This document shows, piece by piece, positions 34,460 through 42,320 of a stretch of 64,000 nt of DNA (positions are counted from its first letter, which is position 1; every line of letters begins with the position of its first letter). The translations under genes were made by a program, and so were the position numbers. Location of the stretch: assembly GCA_024235395.1 (NCBI GenBank), contig JACKMK010000001.1, positions 1-64,000 on the forward strand. The letters run 5' to 3'. The notes below the pieces were generated by a model. It had not been told where the DNA came from. It did not search any database and worked only from the letters and a program-made list of their open reading frames with translations. The stretch comes from Chromatiaceae bacterium. GTDB lineage: Bacteria; Pseudomonadota; Gammaproteobacteria; Chromatiales; Chromatiaceae.

Positions 34460-34518
34460 GGCGCCGAAAGGTGGCGCCACTGCTCTCGTTACGAAAAAAT
34501 TTTTATCGTACTGTTTTT
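34460..34518 (+). terminator. Probable terminator region after the LacI-type gene
   Basis: A GGCGCC/GGCGCC hairpin with a seven-base loop (34460-34478) is followed by an AT-rich inverted repeat (34490-34510, arms TACGA/TCGTA) and then a run of six T residues (34513-34518). The second repeat plus T run could form a weak terminator. The arrangement is unusual. Confidence 0.45.
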
Positions 34519-34603
34519 TAATATGTTTAAGCTGTCCAGATCGACGTCGCGCTCCCTCTGAGTGACCCCGCCCGGGAGACCGCTCGGATTTCACAAGTCT
34601 CCG

Positions 34604-34632
34604 TTGACAGCACCTGAATAGCCTGCTAGCTT
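34604..34632 (+). promoter_or_regulatory. Sigma-70-like promoter of the transporter operon
   Basis: A perfect -35 TTGACA (34604-34609), a 17-base spacer, and TAGCTT (34627-34632) as -10. The predicted start of transcription (about 34639) falls inside the operator. Confidence 0.65.
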
Positions 34633-34635
34633 TGG

Positions 34636-34653
34636 AATGACAGCGCTATCATT
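34636..34653. promoter_or_regulatory. LacI-type operator of the transporter operon
   Basis: AATGACAGCGCTATCATT, an 18-bp near-perfect palindrome (one mismatch pair) centred on AGCGCT. It overlaps the predicted transcription start, the usual place for a repressor site. It is very similar to the gudD operator. Confidence 0.8.
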
Positions 34654-34756
34654 TTAGCGACTCAGAACAGACAAAGCGCGGCTGTCGGGACACCGCACCC
34701 GAGCGCCTGCCCGACAGATTCGACAGACCCGACCGCTCTCCGAGGAGGAACCACCG

Positions 34757-35803
34757 ATGAATAAGACGATGTTGGGCATCGCCCTTGCGACCTGTGGACT
34801 GGTTACGATACTGAGCACCGGCAGTGCCCTCGCCGACACCAAGTTCCCGAACAATCTGCGGGTCGTGATCGGCTCGAAGTCGACCGGCGGCGATACCTAC
34901 CAGGCATCGGCGATCGTCGCCGAGGCCCTGGCGGAAAAACTGGGGATCAACGTGAAGGTTGATGCTGTCGGCGCAACCGCGGCGTTCAACACGCTCAAGC
35001 GGGTCTCCAATGGCAGCACCGTGATGATCTTCCACGACCAGGCCTACCTCGGTTATCTGTACGCACAGAAAGGCTACGAGAACCCGTTCACGGAGTACCG
35101 CATCGGACCGACGATTGCGATCAACCCGGGCAATGCCTACCTGGTCGCCAAGAGTTCGCCGTACAAGAACGTCGATGACGTGATGCAGGCGTGCGCCGCC
35201 GGCAACACCATACGTGTGGCGATCCAACCTGGCGGCGTTTCCGAGATCGGCTACAGCGCGATGAAGAACGCGATCCGCATCCAGTACCCGGGTAAGGAAG
35301 ATTGTCTGGTCGCGGTCAATCGCGGCTCGCAGTCAGACAAGAACCAGGCGATGTTTGACGGTCTGGCCGATGTCATCAACGGCTCAGTGCAGGCCAACGA
35401 GCAGTACACGCGCCTGCGCGCGGAAGACCAGAAGGCGATGCGCTTCGTATGGCTGACCGCCCGGCAGAAGACCATCGAACAGGCCAATCCCGAGGGCATG
35501 GGCGAGACCAGCCGCGACGAACTGCTCAAATACGTCGACCCGAACGTCAACGTGACCCAGGACGGCGAAAAGAATTTCGCCTTTGACAAGGAGTTCTTCT
35601 TCCTCTTCAACAAGGACATGGATCCGGAGCTGGTCGCCGAACTGGACAAGGCGCTGACCGAGATCTTTGCCGCGGGCAAGATCCAGGAGACACAAAAGAA
35701 GTCGTTCTTCATTCCCGACTTTCTGCCTTCGAGCGAGGCCGAGGCCTACCTGAAGGACAAGATGGCGCAATATGAAGTGATCATCAAAGCCCTGCATCCG
35801 TAA
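34757..35803 (+). CDS. Tripartite tricarboxylate transporter substrate-binding protein (TctC type)
   Basis: A 348-residue periplasmic binding protein. A signal peptide of about 26 residues ends in GSALAD. The mature part contains LRVVIGSKSTGGDTYQASAI near the start, where TctC/Bug proteins bind the ligand carboxylates, and GNTIRVAIQPGGVSEIGYSA in the second domain. It belongs to the divergent TctC branch. With TctB and TctA downstream it should feed a sodium- or proton-driven uptake of a sugar acid, presumably glucarate or galactarate. The ATG follows GAGGAGGAACCACCG. It is first in a plus-strand operon under a LacI-type operator. Confidence 0.88.
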   Translation: MNKTMLGIALATCGLVTILSTGSALADTKFPNNLRVVIGSKSTGGDTYQASAIVAEALAEKLGINVKVDAVGATAAFNTLKRVSNGSTVMIFHDQAYLGYLYAQKGYENPFTEYRIGPTIAINPGNAYLVAKSSPYKNVDDVMQACAAGNTIRVAIQPGGVSEIGYSAMKNAIRIQYPGKEDCLVAVNRGSQSDKNQAMFDGLADVINGSVQANEQYTRLRAEDQKAMRFVWLTARQKTIEQANPEGMGETSRDELLKYVDPNVNVTQDGEKNFAFDKEFFFLFNKDMDPELVAELDKALTEIFAAGKIQETQKKSFFIPDFLPSSEAEAYLKDKMAQYEVIIKALHP

Positions 35804-35816
35804 ACAAACGACCTTT

Positions 35817-35844
35817 TGGCGCCCCTGCCGGCAATGGGGCGCCA
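35817..35844 (+). promoter_or_regulatory. Stem-loop between tctC and tctB
   Basis: A perfect 9-bp stem (TGGCGCCCC/GGGGCGCCA) with a 10-base loop, 13 bases after the binding-protein stop codon. There is no T tract after it. Such structures after binding-protein genes commonly stabilise the upstream message or reduce read-through, so that the binding protein is made in excess of the membrane subunits. Confidence 0.6.
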
Positions 35845-35928
35845 GGTTGTCGAGCGTTGCCGCCGTGACGCGGGACCTTCGACGCGGAAACAGCGTCTTG
35901 CACCCTGAACCGGTGCTGGAGAGTGGCG

Positions 35929-36366
35929 ATGGAAACCCCCGATATGCTGCAGGTGTCAATCGTTTTCGAGCAGTCACACCTGTTTTTTCCACGCATAATC
36001 CATTGGCTGCTGCTGATCATGCTGGTACTGATCGTGGTATTCCAGGGGATCCCCTATCTGCGTGCCGTGCGCGCCGGCCGGAAAAACCTGCCATTCGTTT
36101 CCGGCCCGTTCGACGCCCCGCGCTTCTTTGGCACGATCGTGCTGACCATCGGCTACTTCCTGGTGATGGATTACGTCGGCGCGTTCTTTCCGAACACCGG
36201 CCTCGGTTTCCTCTTGATGTCGATCCCTTACATGTTTGCGCTTTCGTGGCTTTACCTCCACCAGCGTGACAAAGGGCACCTGTTGCGTATCGCCGTCAAT
36301 GCGGTGATCGCACCAGCCGTTTCCTGGTACGTGCTCGCCAAACTGTTCAACATTACCCTGCCCTGA
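35929..36366 (+). CDS. Tripartite tricarboxylate transporter small membrane subunit (TctB type)
   Basis: A 145-residue protein with four membrane segments (about 20-40, 62-82, 85-107 and 118-140), the usual TctB layout. It contains FGTIVLTIGYFLVMDYVGAF. The chosen ATG has GGAG eight bases upstream; a GTG two codons earlier is possible. TctB is poorly conserved, so the call rests on size, topology and position between the binding protein and TctA, from which it is separated by 12 bases. Confidence 0.88.
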   Translation: METPDMLQVSIVFEQSHLFFPRIIHWLLLIMLVLIVVFQGIPYLRAVRAGRKNLPFVSGPFDAPRFFGTIVLTIGYFLVMDYVGAFFPNTGLGFLLMSIPYMFALSWLYLHQRDKGHLLRIAVNAVIAPAVSWYVLAKLFNITLP

Positions 36367-36378
36367 GGAGCGACGAAC

Positions 36379-37893
36379 GTGGAATTCCTTTCGGCACTCG
36401 ACCCGATGTTCTTTCTGCTGATAATGCTCGGCACCTTGATTGGCATCTTATTCGGGGCCATCCCGGGCATGACCGCCACGATGGCGGTTGCCGTTTGCCT
36501 GCCTTTGACCTATGCACTGGACCTGAACCATGGCCTGGCGCTGTTGCTCGGGCTGTATGTGGGTGGCATATCCGGCGGCCTGGTTCCCGCGATACTCATC
36601 AATATCCCCGGCACACCATCGTCGATAACCACGACGTTCGACGGCTATCCGATGACGCTGAAAGGCGAAGGTGAGCGTGCATTAAAAATCGGCATCGTAT
36701 CTTCGCTGTTCGGCGGCCTGGTCAGCGCCGCGGTACTGTTTTACTTCGCACCGGTTCTCGCCGACTTCGCGATCAAGTTTTCGTACGTCGAAAAGTTCCT
36801 GATCATCTTTCTCGCGCTGACCGTGATCGCGTCGCTGTCACACAACATGATGATGGGCCTGTTCAGCGGCGTGCTTGGTGTCTGGCTCGCGCTCATCGGC
36901 ACTTACGATGTCTCTGTCGGTGGCAATGGCGACACCCGCCTGATGTTCGACTTCATGGAGCCTTACCTGGCCGAGGGCTTTTCGCTGCTGCCTGTTCTGA
37001 TCGGACTGTTTGGCGTCACGACGATTCTCGAAGAGGCGGAAAAGGGCATTCACGAAAACACCAAGGATATGAAACTGACGCTGCAGAAAGGCTCCAAGTT
37101 TTCGTTCAGCGTGTTCCGCCACCAGAAGATCAACCTGGTCCGCTCAAGCATCATTGGCACTTTCATCGGTCTGCTACCGGGCGTAGGCGGCAGTGCGGCA
37201 TCAGTCCTCTCCTACACCCAACAGAAGAACTTCTCGCGACATCCGGAGAGAATGGGCACCGGCGAACCGGAAGGCGTTGTCGCCTCCGAGGCAGCCAACA
37301 ATGGACTGACCGGGGGTGCTTTGATTCCATTGTTGTCGCTCGGCATCCCCGGCGACAGCACCACGGCCGTACTCATCGGTGCGTTCACCCTTCAGGGTGT
37401 GCAGGTAGGGCCGTTGTTCATCGGCGAGAATCCGGCGACATGGGACACGATGATGGTCGCACTCGTGTTCGCCAACCTCGTAATGTTTGCGCTGATGTTT
37501 TTCGCAATCAAATACATCGCGCGTGTCGTCATGGTGCCAAAGTACATCCTGTACCCAATCATCATGATGATGTGCGTCGTCGGTGCCTATGCCATCAATT
37601 ACGGTGTGATGTTCGACGTATGGACGCTGTTGCTGTTCGGTATCGGCGGCTACTTGGCGACCAAGGTCGGGATCGAAGTGGCCCCGCTCGTGATTGGATT
37701 CATCCTCGGCGGTCAGGCGGAAGTCTACTTTGTGAAGTCCCTCGAATCCTTCGGCACACTGTCGATCTTCTTCACCAAGAGCCCGATTGCCGTCGTGCTT
37801 TGGGTACTGATCTTCATCTCGATCGGCTTTTCCGTATACCAGGCGATCAAAGCGGCGCGTGTGCGACGCTCGCGCAATGGTGATCCATCGTGA
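36379..37893 (+). CDS. Tripartite tricarboxylate transporter large permease (TctA type)
   Basis: A 504-residue membrane protein with about 12 segments. Family blocks are all present: LIGILFGAIPGMTATMAVAV near the N-terminus, INIPGTPSSITTTFDGYPM, FIGLLPGVGGSAASVLSYTQ, SEAANNGLTGGALIPLLSLGIPGDSTTAVLIGA split over residues 300-335, and a C-terminal FILGGQAE. It forms the transport channel of the TctABC-type uptake system. The start is a GTG with GAGGAG upstream. It follows TctB closely and precedes the cyclophilin-like gene. Confidence 0.94.
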   Translation: MEFLSALDPMFFLLIMLGTLIGILFGAIPGMTATMAVAVCLPLTYALDLNHGLALLLGLYVGGISGGLVPAILINIPGTPSSITTTFDGYPMTLKGEGERALKIGIVSSLFGGLVSAAVLFYFAPVLADFAIKFSYVEKFLIIFLALTVIASLSHNMMMGLFSGVLGVWLALIGTYDVSVGGNGDTRLMFDFMEPYLAEGFSLLPVLIGLFGVTTILEEAEKGIHENTKDMKLTLQKGSKFSFSVFRHQKINLVRSSIIGTFIGLLPGVGGSAASVLSYTQQKNFSRHPERMGTGEPEGVVASEAANNGLTGGALIPLLSLGIPGDSTTAVLIGAFTLQGVQVGPLFIGENPATWDTMMVALVFANLVMFALMFFAIKYIARVVMVPKYILYPIIMMMCVVGAYAINYGVMFDVWTLLLFGIGGYLATKVGIEVAPLVIGFILGGQAEVYFVKSLESFGTLSIFFTKSPIAVVLWVLIFISIGFSVYQAIKAARVRRSRNGDPS

Positions 37894-37944
37894 CCGCACC
37901 ATGACCCTTATCCTGGCAGGCTCGTCGCGTCGCGGGGGAACCGG

Positions 37945-38322
37945 ATGAAAGGCGCCAAGATCCGTATCCAATGGCCGACTGGCTGTATCACGGCCAGCCT
38001 GCGAGATACGCCAACTGTACGAACGCTGCTGCCTGCTCTGCCGATGCACTGTCAGGCCAACACCTGGGGCGACGAAGTGTATTTCAGCGTGCCCTTCTCC
38101 GCCCAGGCCGAGCCCGATGCCGCGGTCGTCGTCGATAGGGGTTCCGTATGCTTCTGGCTCGAAGGCGACGCGCTCGCGCTACTGTTCGGCCCGACGCCGG
38201 TCTCGACTGGCGACGAGTGCCGCTTGATCAGTGCGGCGAACATCGTAGGCCGAATCGATGGTGACCCTGAGGTACTCCGTACCGTCGTCGCAGGCGACCC
38301 GATAATCGTCGAACGCGCCTGA
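37945..38322 (+). CDS. Cyclophilin-like fold protein (PF04126-type)
   Basis: A 125-residue small beta-rich protein. It contains ATLRDTPT-like SLRDTPTVRTLLPALP, the ANTWGDEVYFSVP block, DRGSVCFWLEGDALALLFGPTPVS and a closing ANIVGRIDG. These match the 'cyclophilin-like fold' family (once DUF369), whose members sit in carboxylate-use and transport operons in many bacteria; no isomerase activity has been established for them. The ATG has GGGGGAACCGG upstream. It is placed between the TctA gene and the galactarate dehydratase gene, so a role in sugar-acid handling is likely but unproven. Confidence 0.75.
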   Translation: MKGAKIRIQWPTGCITASLRDTPTVRTLLPALPMHCQANTWGDEVYFSVPFSAQAEPDAAVVVDRGSVCFWLEGDALALLFGPTPVSTGDECRLISAANIVGRIDGDPEVLRTVVAGDPIIVERA

Positions 38323-38363
38323 GGTCACATGCCTTACCGCCAAACCCCCATGGAGACTGCTCG

Positions 38364-39920
38364 ATGACTTCAGTGACCGCACTCTCGATCAAGGTCGATG
38401 AGCGTGACAACGTCGCGATCATCGTGAACGGCGACGGTGCGCGCGCCGGAAGCCGGTTGACCGATGGGACGGAACTGCTGCACGACGTACCGCAGGGTCA
38501 CAAGGTTGCTCTGCAATACATCGCACGCGGACAGGCGATCGTGCGCTACGGAGAGACCATCGGATTTGCACTGGATGACATCGCCCGTGGCAGTTGGATC
38601 GATGAGAACATGCTGCGCCTCCCAGAAGCACCGGCACTCGCATCACTCCCGCTCTCGACGCGTCGCACCGTGCGCTCGGATCCACTGGAGGGCTATACCT
38701 TCGAAGGGTATCGAAATCCGGACGGCAGTGTCGGCACGAAGAACGTACTGGCCATCTCCACCAGCGTGCAGTGCGTTGCCGGAGTCGCCGAGCATGTCGT
38801 CAGCCGCATCAAGTGTGAACTGTTGCCCCACTATTCGAATGTCGACGACGTCGTCGCATTGACCCACAGTTACGGATGTGGCGTCGCCATCAATGCACCG
38901 GCGGCCGTCGTGCCGATTCGTACCCTGCAGAACCTCGTGCGCAATCCCAACTTCGGCGGCGAAGTCATGGTGGTCGGCCTCGGCTGCGAGAAATTGCAGC
39001 CGCAGCGACTGGTTCCACCGCCCATCCCGCCGGGTCAGACCGGCGACGCGACCGCGGCCGCCGCAGTGCTATCCCTCCAGGACGCGGCCTTCGTCGGGTT
39101 TGGCGCTATGGTCGACGGCATCATGCAGGCGGCCGCGCGCCACCTTGCGAAGCTCGACCAGCGACGGCGCGAAACCTGCCCGGCAGCCGACTTGGTGGTG
39201 GGTGTGCAGTGTGGTGGCAGTGATGCGTTCTCGGGTTTGACGGCCAACCCGGCGGTGGGGTTTGCAGCAGACCTTGTCGTGCGTGCGGGCGGCAGTGTGA
39301 TGTTCTCGGAGGTCACCGAGGTGCGCGACGCAATTCATCTGCTCGCTCCGCGAACAATCGACGAGGAGACCAGCCGGGCCCTGTTACGCGAAATGGCGTG
39401 GTACGACGCCTACCTGAGCCGCGGCGAAGCCGACCGCAGCGCCAACACCACCCCCGGCAACAAACGTGGTGGACTGGCGAACATCGTCGAGAAGGCGATG
39501 GGCTCGATCGTCAAATCGGGCACAAGCCCAATCGTCGACGTGATCGGACCGGGAGAACGGTTGCGGCGCAAGGGCCTCACGTTCGCGGCCACGCCAGCGA
39601 GTGACTTCATCTGCGGCACTCTGCAGCTTGCAGCCGGCATGAACCTGCATGTATTCACGACCGGCCGCGGCACCCCGTATGGCCTGGCGGAAGTGCCGGT
39701 CATTAAGGTCGCGACCAACCGTCGCCTCAGTCGCCAGTGGCCCGACCTGATTGATCTGGACGCCGGACGCATCGCCACCGGTGAGGCCAGCATCGCCGAC
39801 GTCGGTTGGGAGTTGTTTCATCTGATGCTCGACGTGGCAAGTGGCCGTCAGACGGTCGCAGCCGACCGCCTCGGTCTGCACAACGACCTGGTATTGTTCA
39901 ATCCGGCACCGGTAACCTGA
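38364..39920 (+). CDS. garD: Galactarate dehydratase-type enzyme (UxaA/GarD family)
   Basis: A 518-residue protein of the UxaA/GarD family, near the length of E. coli GarD. The N-terminal SAF-like domain (GHKVALQYIARGQAIVRYGE) is followed by the core: FEGYRNPDGSVGTKNVLAI, LTHSYGCGVAI (metal-site cysteine), MVVGLGCEKLQPQ, VGVQCGGSDAFSGLTANPAV and TTPGNKRGGLANIVEKA. It should dehydrate galactarate to 5-keto-4-deoxyglucarate, the same product as GudD, so both routes meet at GarL. Altronate dehydratase activity cannot be excluded from sequence alone. The ATG follows GGAGACTGCTCG. Confidence 0.85.
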   Translation: MTSVTALSIKVDERDNVAIIVNGDGARAGSRLTDGTELLHDVPQGHKVALQYIARGQAIVRYGETIGFALDDIARGSWIDENMLRLPEAPALASLPLSTRRTVRSDPLEGYTFEGYRNPDGSVGTKNVLAISTSVQCVAGVAEHVVSRIKCELLPHYSNVDDVVALTHSYGCGVAINAPAAVVPIRTLQNLVRNPNFGGEVMVVGLGCEKLQPQRLVPPPIPPGQTGDATAAAAVLSLQDAAFVGFGAMVDGIMQAAARHLAKLDQRRRETCPAADLVVGVQCGGSDAFSGLTANPAVGFAADLVVRAGGSVMFSEVTEVRDAIHLLAPRTIDEETSRALLREMAWYDAYLSRGEADRSANTTPGNKRGGLANIVEKAMGSIVKSGTSPIVDVIGPGERLRRKGLTFAATPASDFICGTLQLAAGMNLHVFTTGRGTPYGLAEVPVIKVATNRRLSRQWPDLIDLDAGRIATGEASIADVGWELFHLMLDVASGRQTVAADRLGLHNDLVLFNPAPVT

Positions 39921-39951
39921 ACTTCCACATGCCCAGGGCTGCTGCCGGGCG

Positions 39952-40917
39952 GTGTCGACACTCGCGATGACGGGAATTCTGGACAATCTGCAGTTCGCAC
40001 TCTCGGTCACCGGCCCGATCATGTTGGTTCTGGTGATGGGTGTGTTGCTTGCCCGCTGGCACATCATCAACGACGCGTTCATCGACGCCGGCTCCAAACT
40101 GGTGTTCAACGTAACCCTACCGGCGTTGCTGTTCATCATCATCAGCCAAACCCGATTCGAACAAACGGCCAACGTTGCCCTGATTGTCATCGGTGTGCTC
40201 GGCACCCTGTTGTGCTTCGTCGCGGTGGAGTTGATCGCGCCTTTGTTTGTCAATCCACCGCGCGATCGCGGTGTCGTCGTCCAGGGCAGCTTCCGCGGCA
40301 ACATTGCCGTTGTCGGCCTGGCCTACGCGGTGAATGCCTATGGCGATATCGCACTGGCCGCGTCGTCGCTCTATCTCGGGGTAATCACCGCACTGTACAA
40401 CGTGCTCGCGGTCATCACATTGAACAGGTCGCTGAATCGCCACCTGTCACCCTTGGCGACACTCAGAAGCATTGCACGCAATCCGCTGATCATCGGTATC
40501 GTTGCCGGACTGCCTTTCGCCTATTTCGAGATCTCGCTGCCAGGACTCGTCCTGCAGACCGGGGAATACTTCGCCCAACTCGCACTGCCGCTGGCCTTGT
40601 TGTGCGCCGGCGGCTCACTGAGCGTCAGCGCACTGCATCTGGAGTCCCGGAATGCTGTGATTGGCACACTCGGCAAGATTGTGCTGTCCCCGCTACTCCT
40701 CACATTGAGCGCCTATCTGGCTGGTTTTAGCGGCATGGAACTCGGCATCGTATTCCTGATGTCGTCGGCTCCGACCGCGGCATCCAGCTACCCGATGACC
40801 CGCGCGATGGGCGGCAATGCGTCACTGGCCGCGAATATCATCGTGCTCAGCACGATCGGCTCGGTGATCGTCACCACGCTCGGTATCAGTGCGCTGCGCG
40901 CGACCGGGCTGATCTAA
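39952..40917 (+). CDS. AEC-family (auxin efflux carrier-type) permease
   Basis: A 321-residue membrane protein with ten segments in two five-helix halves. Blocks typical of the AEC family include LVMGVLLARWHIIND, FNVTLPALLFIIISQT and, in the second half, LALPLALLCAGGSLSVSAL and LMSSAPTAASSYPMTRAMGG. AEC permeases carry dicarboxylates such as malate or malonate. The start is a GTG at 39952 or an ATG at 39967; neither has a strong ribosome binding site. It follows garD by 31 bases, so it could export or import an organic acid linked to sugar-acid catabolism. Confidence 0.9.
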   Translation: MSTLAMTGILDNLQFALSVTGPIMLVLVMGVLLARWHIINDAFIDAGSKLVFNVTLPALLFIIISQTRFEQTANVALIVIGVLGTLLCFVAVELIAPLFVNPPRDRGVVVQGSFRGNIAVVGLAYAVNAYGDIALAASSLYLGVITALYNVLAVITLNRSLNRHLSPLATLRSIARNPLIIGIVAGLPFAYFEISLPGLVLQTGEYFAQLALPLALLCAGGSLSVSALHLESRNAVIGTLGKIVLSPLLLTLSAYLAGFSGMELGIVFLMSSAPTAASSYPMTRAMGGNASLAANIIVLSTIGSVIVTTLGISALRATGLI

Positions 40918-41028
40918 TGGGCTGAGCGCTACGCAATTTTCCGCTCGGCCCGATGGCGCCAAGGGATTTGCCTCTGCTACGGCGCTCGGTTAGCGTTCCC
41001 GGCATCGCCAAAGGAACAACATCGCACC

Positions 41029-42171
41029 ATGCTCTACCTGCCCTCCGAGTTTCCCCAGGACCCCGACCTCTGCTATCTGAACCACGCCGCGATCGGGCCC
41101 TGGCCGCGACGTACCGCGCAGGCGGTCGCGAACTTCGCGCAACAGAACATGGTGCGCGGAGGGAGCAACTACCCGGACTGGCTGCGGGTCGAAAAGGCGC
41201 TGCGCGAACGCCTCGCGCGCTTCGTCAAGGCGCCGAACGCCGACGATATCGCGCTGATCAAGAACACCTCCGAGGGTCTGTCGATCGTCAGCCAGGGACT
41301 CGACTGGCGCGACGGCGACGAGGTGGTCGGTCTCGGTGGCGATTTCTGTTCGAACGAGATGGTCTGGGAAGTGCTCGCCGACCGTGGTGTGCGCTACCGG
41401 CCGATCGACGCGCTGGGCACCGCCGATCCGGAAGGGGCACTGCTCGACGCGATAACACCCAAAACACGCCTGCTCGCGGTCAGCACGGTGCACTTCGCAA
41501 CCGGATACCGGTTCGACATGCAGCGCCTTGCCGACGGCTGCCGGCGAAACGGTGTGCTGCTCTCGGTGGACGGCATCCAGAGCCTCGGCGCGATCGATTT
41601 CGACCTGTCAAAGGTGCCGGCCGACTTCCTCACCGCGGGCGGTCACAAATGGCTGCTCGCGCCCGAGGGCCAGGGTTTCCTGTATTGCCGCGCCGAGCTG
41701 CGCGACGGGCTCAGGTTGCACCAGTTCGGCTGGGCGATGCGCGAGGGGCTGTACGATTTCGAATGTGGCAGCTGGCAGCCGGCGGCATCGGCGCGCCGGT
41801 TCGAGGCCGGCACGCCGAACATGCTCGGCGTGCATGCGCTAGACGCCAGTATCAGCCTGTTCGAGGAGCTTGGCATGGCGTTCGTCGAACAGCGCCTCGC
41901 AGCGAACGTCGCGTTTCTGGAGGCCCATCTGCGTGAGATCGAAGGCGTCGAGATCGTGACCCCGGCGGAGCCGACGAAACGCGCCGGGATCCTGACCTTC
42001 CGGCATGCCGGGATCGACGGTGCCAAGCTGCATTCGGCACTGATGCAGGCGCAGGTGATCTGCGCCGCGCGCAGCGGCGGCGTACGCCTGTCACCCCACT
42101 TCTACACACCCGAGGCGACCCTGGAGAAGGCCATGGAGAGAATACGACAGGTCATCCAAACTTTTAGTTAA
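41029..42171 (+). CDS. Class V aminotransferase family PLP enzyme
   Basis: A 380-residue PLP enzyme. It starts with the fold-type I substrate loop LCYLNHAAIGPWPRR, has LIKNTSEGLSIVSQGLDW (phosphate binding), LSVDGIQSLGAIDFD (the pyridine-contact aspartate) and the PLP lysine in TAGGHKWLLAPEGQGF (about residue 207). The family covers cysteine desulfurases, isopenicillin-N epimerase-like proteins and serine-glyoxylate aminotransferases; no cysteine that would mark a desulfurase active loop was seen. The ATG is preceded by AAAGGAACAACATCGCACC. It is the last gene of the sugar-acid stretch; its link to that pathway is unclear. Confidence 0.85.
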   Translation: MLYLPSEFPQDPDLCYLNHAAIGPWPRRTAQAVANFAQQNMVRGGSNYPDWLRVEKALRERLARFVKAPNADDIALIKNTSEGLSIVSQGLDWRDGDEVVGLGGDFCSNEMVWEVLADRGVRYRPIDALGTADPEGALLDAITPKTRLLAVSTVHFATGYRFDMQRLADGCRRNGVLLSVDGIQSLGAIDFDLSKVPADFLTAGGHKWLLAPEGQGFLYCRAELRDGLRLHQFGWAMREGLYDFECGSWQPAASARRFEAGTPNMLGVHALDASISLFEELGMAFVEQRLAANVAFLEAHLREIEGVEIVTPAEPTKRAGILTFRHAGIDGAKLHSALMQAQVICAARSGGVRLSPHFYTPEATLEKAMERIRQVIQTFS

Positions 42172-42208
42172 AAACGATAAGCGATTTATTTTTCTACTAA
42201 ATAACATA

Positions 42209-42234
42209 TACAATACGATCGTACTAATTAGTAC
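42209..42234 (+). promoter_or_regulatory. AT-rich promoter region with a perfect 14-bp palindrome
   Basis: GTACTAATTAGTAC (42221-42234) is a perfect palindrome inside a 150-base AT-rich gap that contrasts with the GC-rich flanks. A -10-like TACAAT lies at 42209-42214, which would put the start of transcription on the palindrome; the -35 is poor. Palindromes of this kind are usual TetR-type operators. It precedes the fatty-acid operon. Confidence 0.55.
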
Positions 42235-42320
42235 AAACATATTATTTTATTTTCTGCAACAAAGCGTCCGATTTCGCGGTCTATACTCGATGAAGACAGA
42301 GAGCATGGCCGAGAATAACG

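Larger units (their letters stand above)
34350..34756. other. Control region upstream of the tripartite transporter operon
   Basis: 407 bases that hold a probable terminator of the regulator gene (34460-34518), the transporter promoter (34604-34632) and its operator (34636-34653). Nothing else was seen. Confidence 0.6.
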
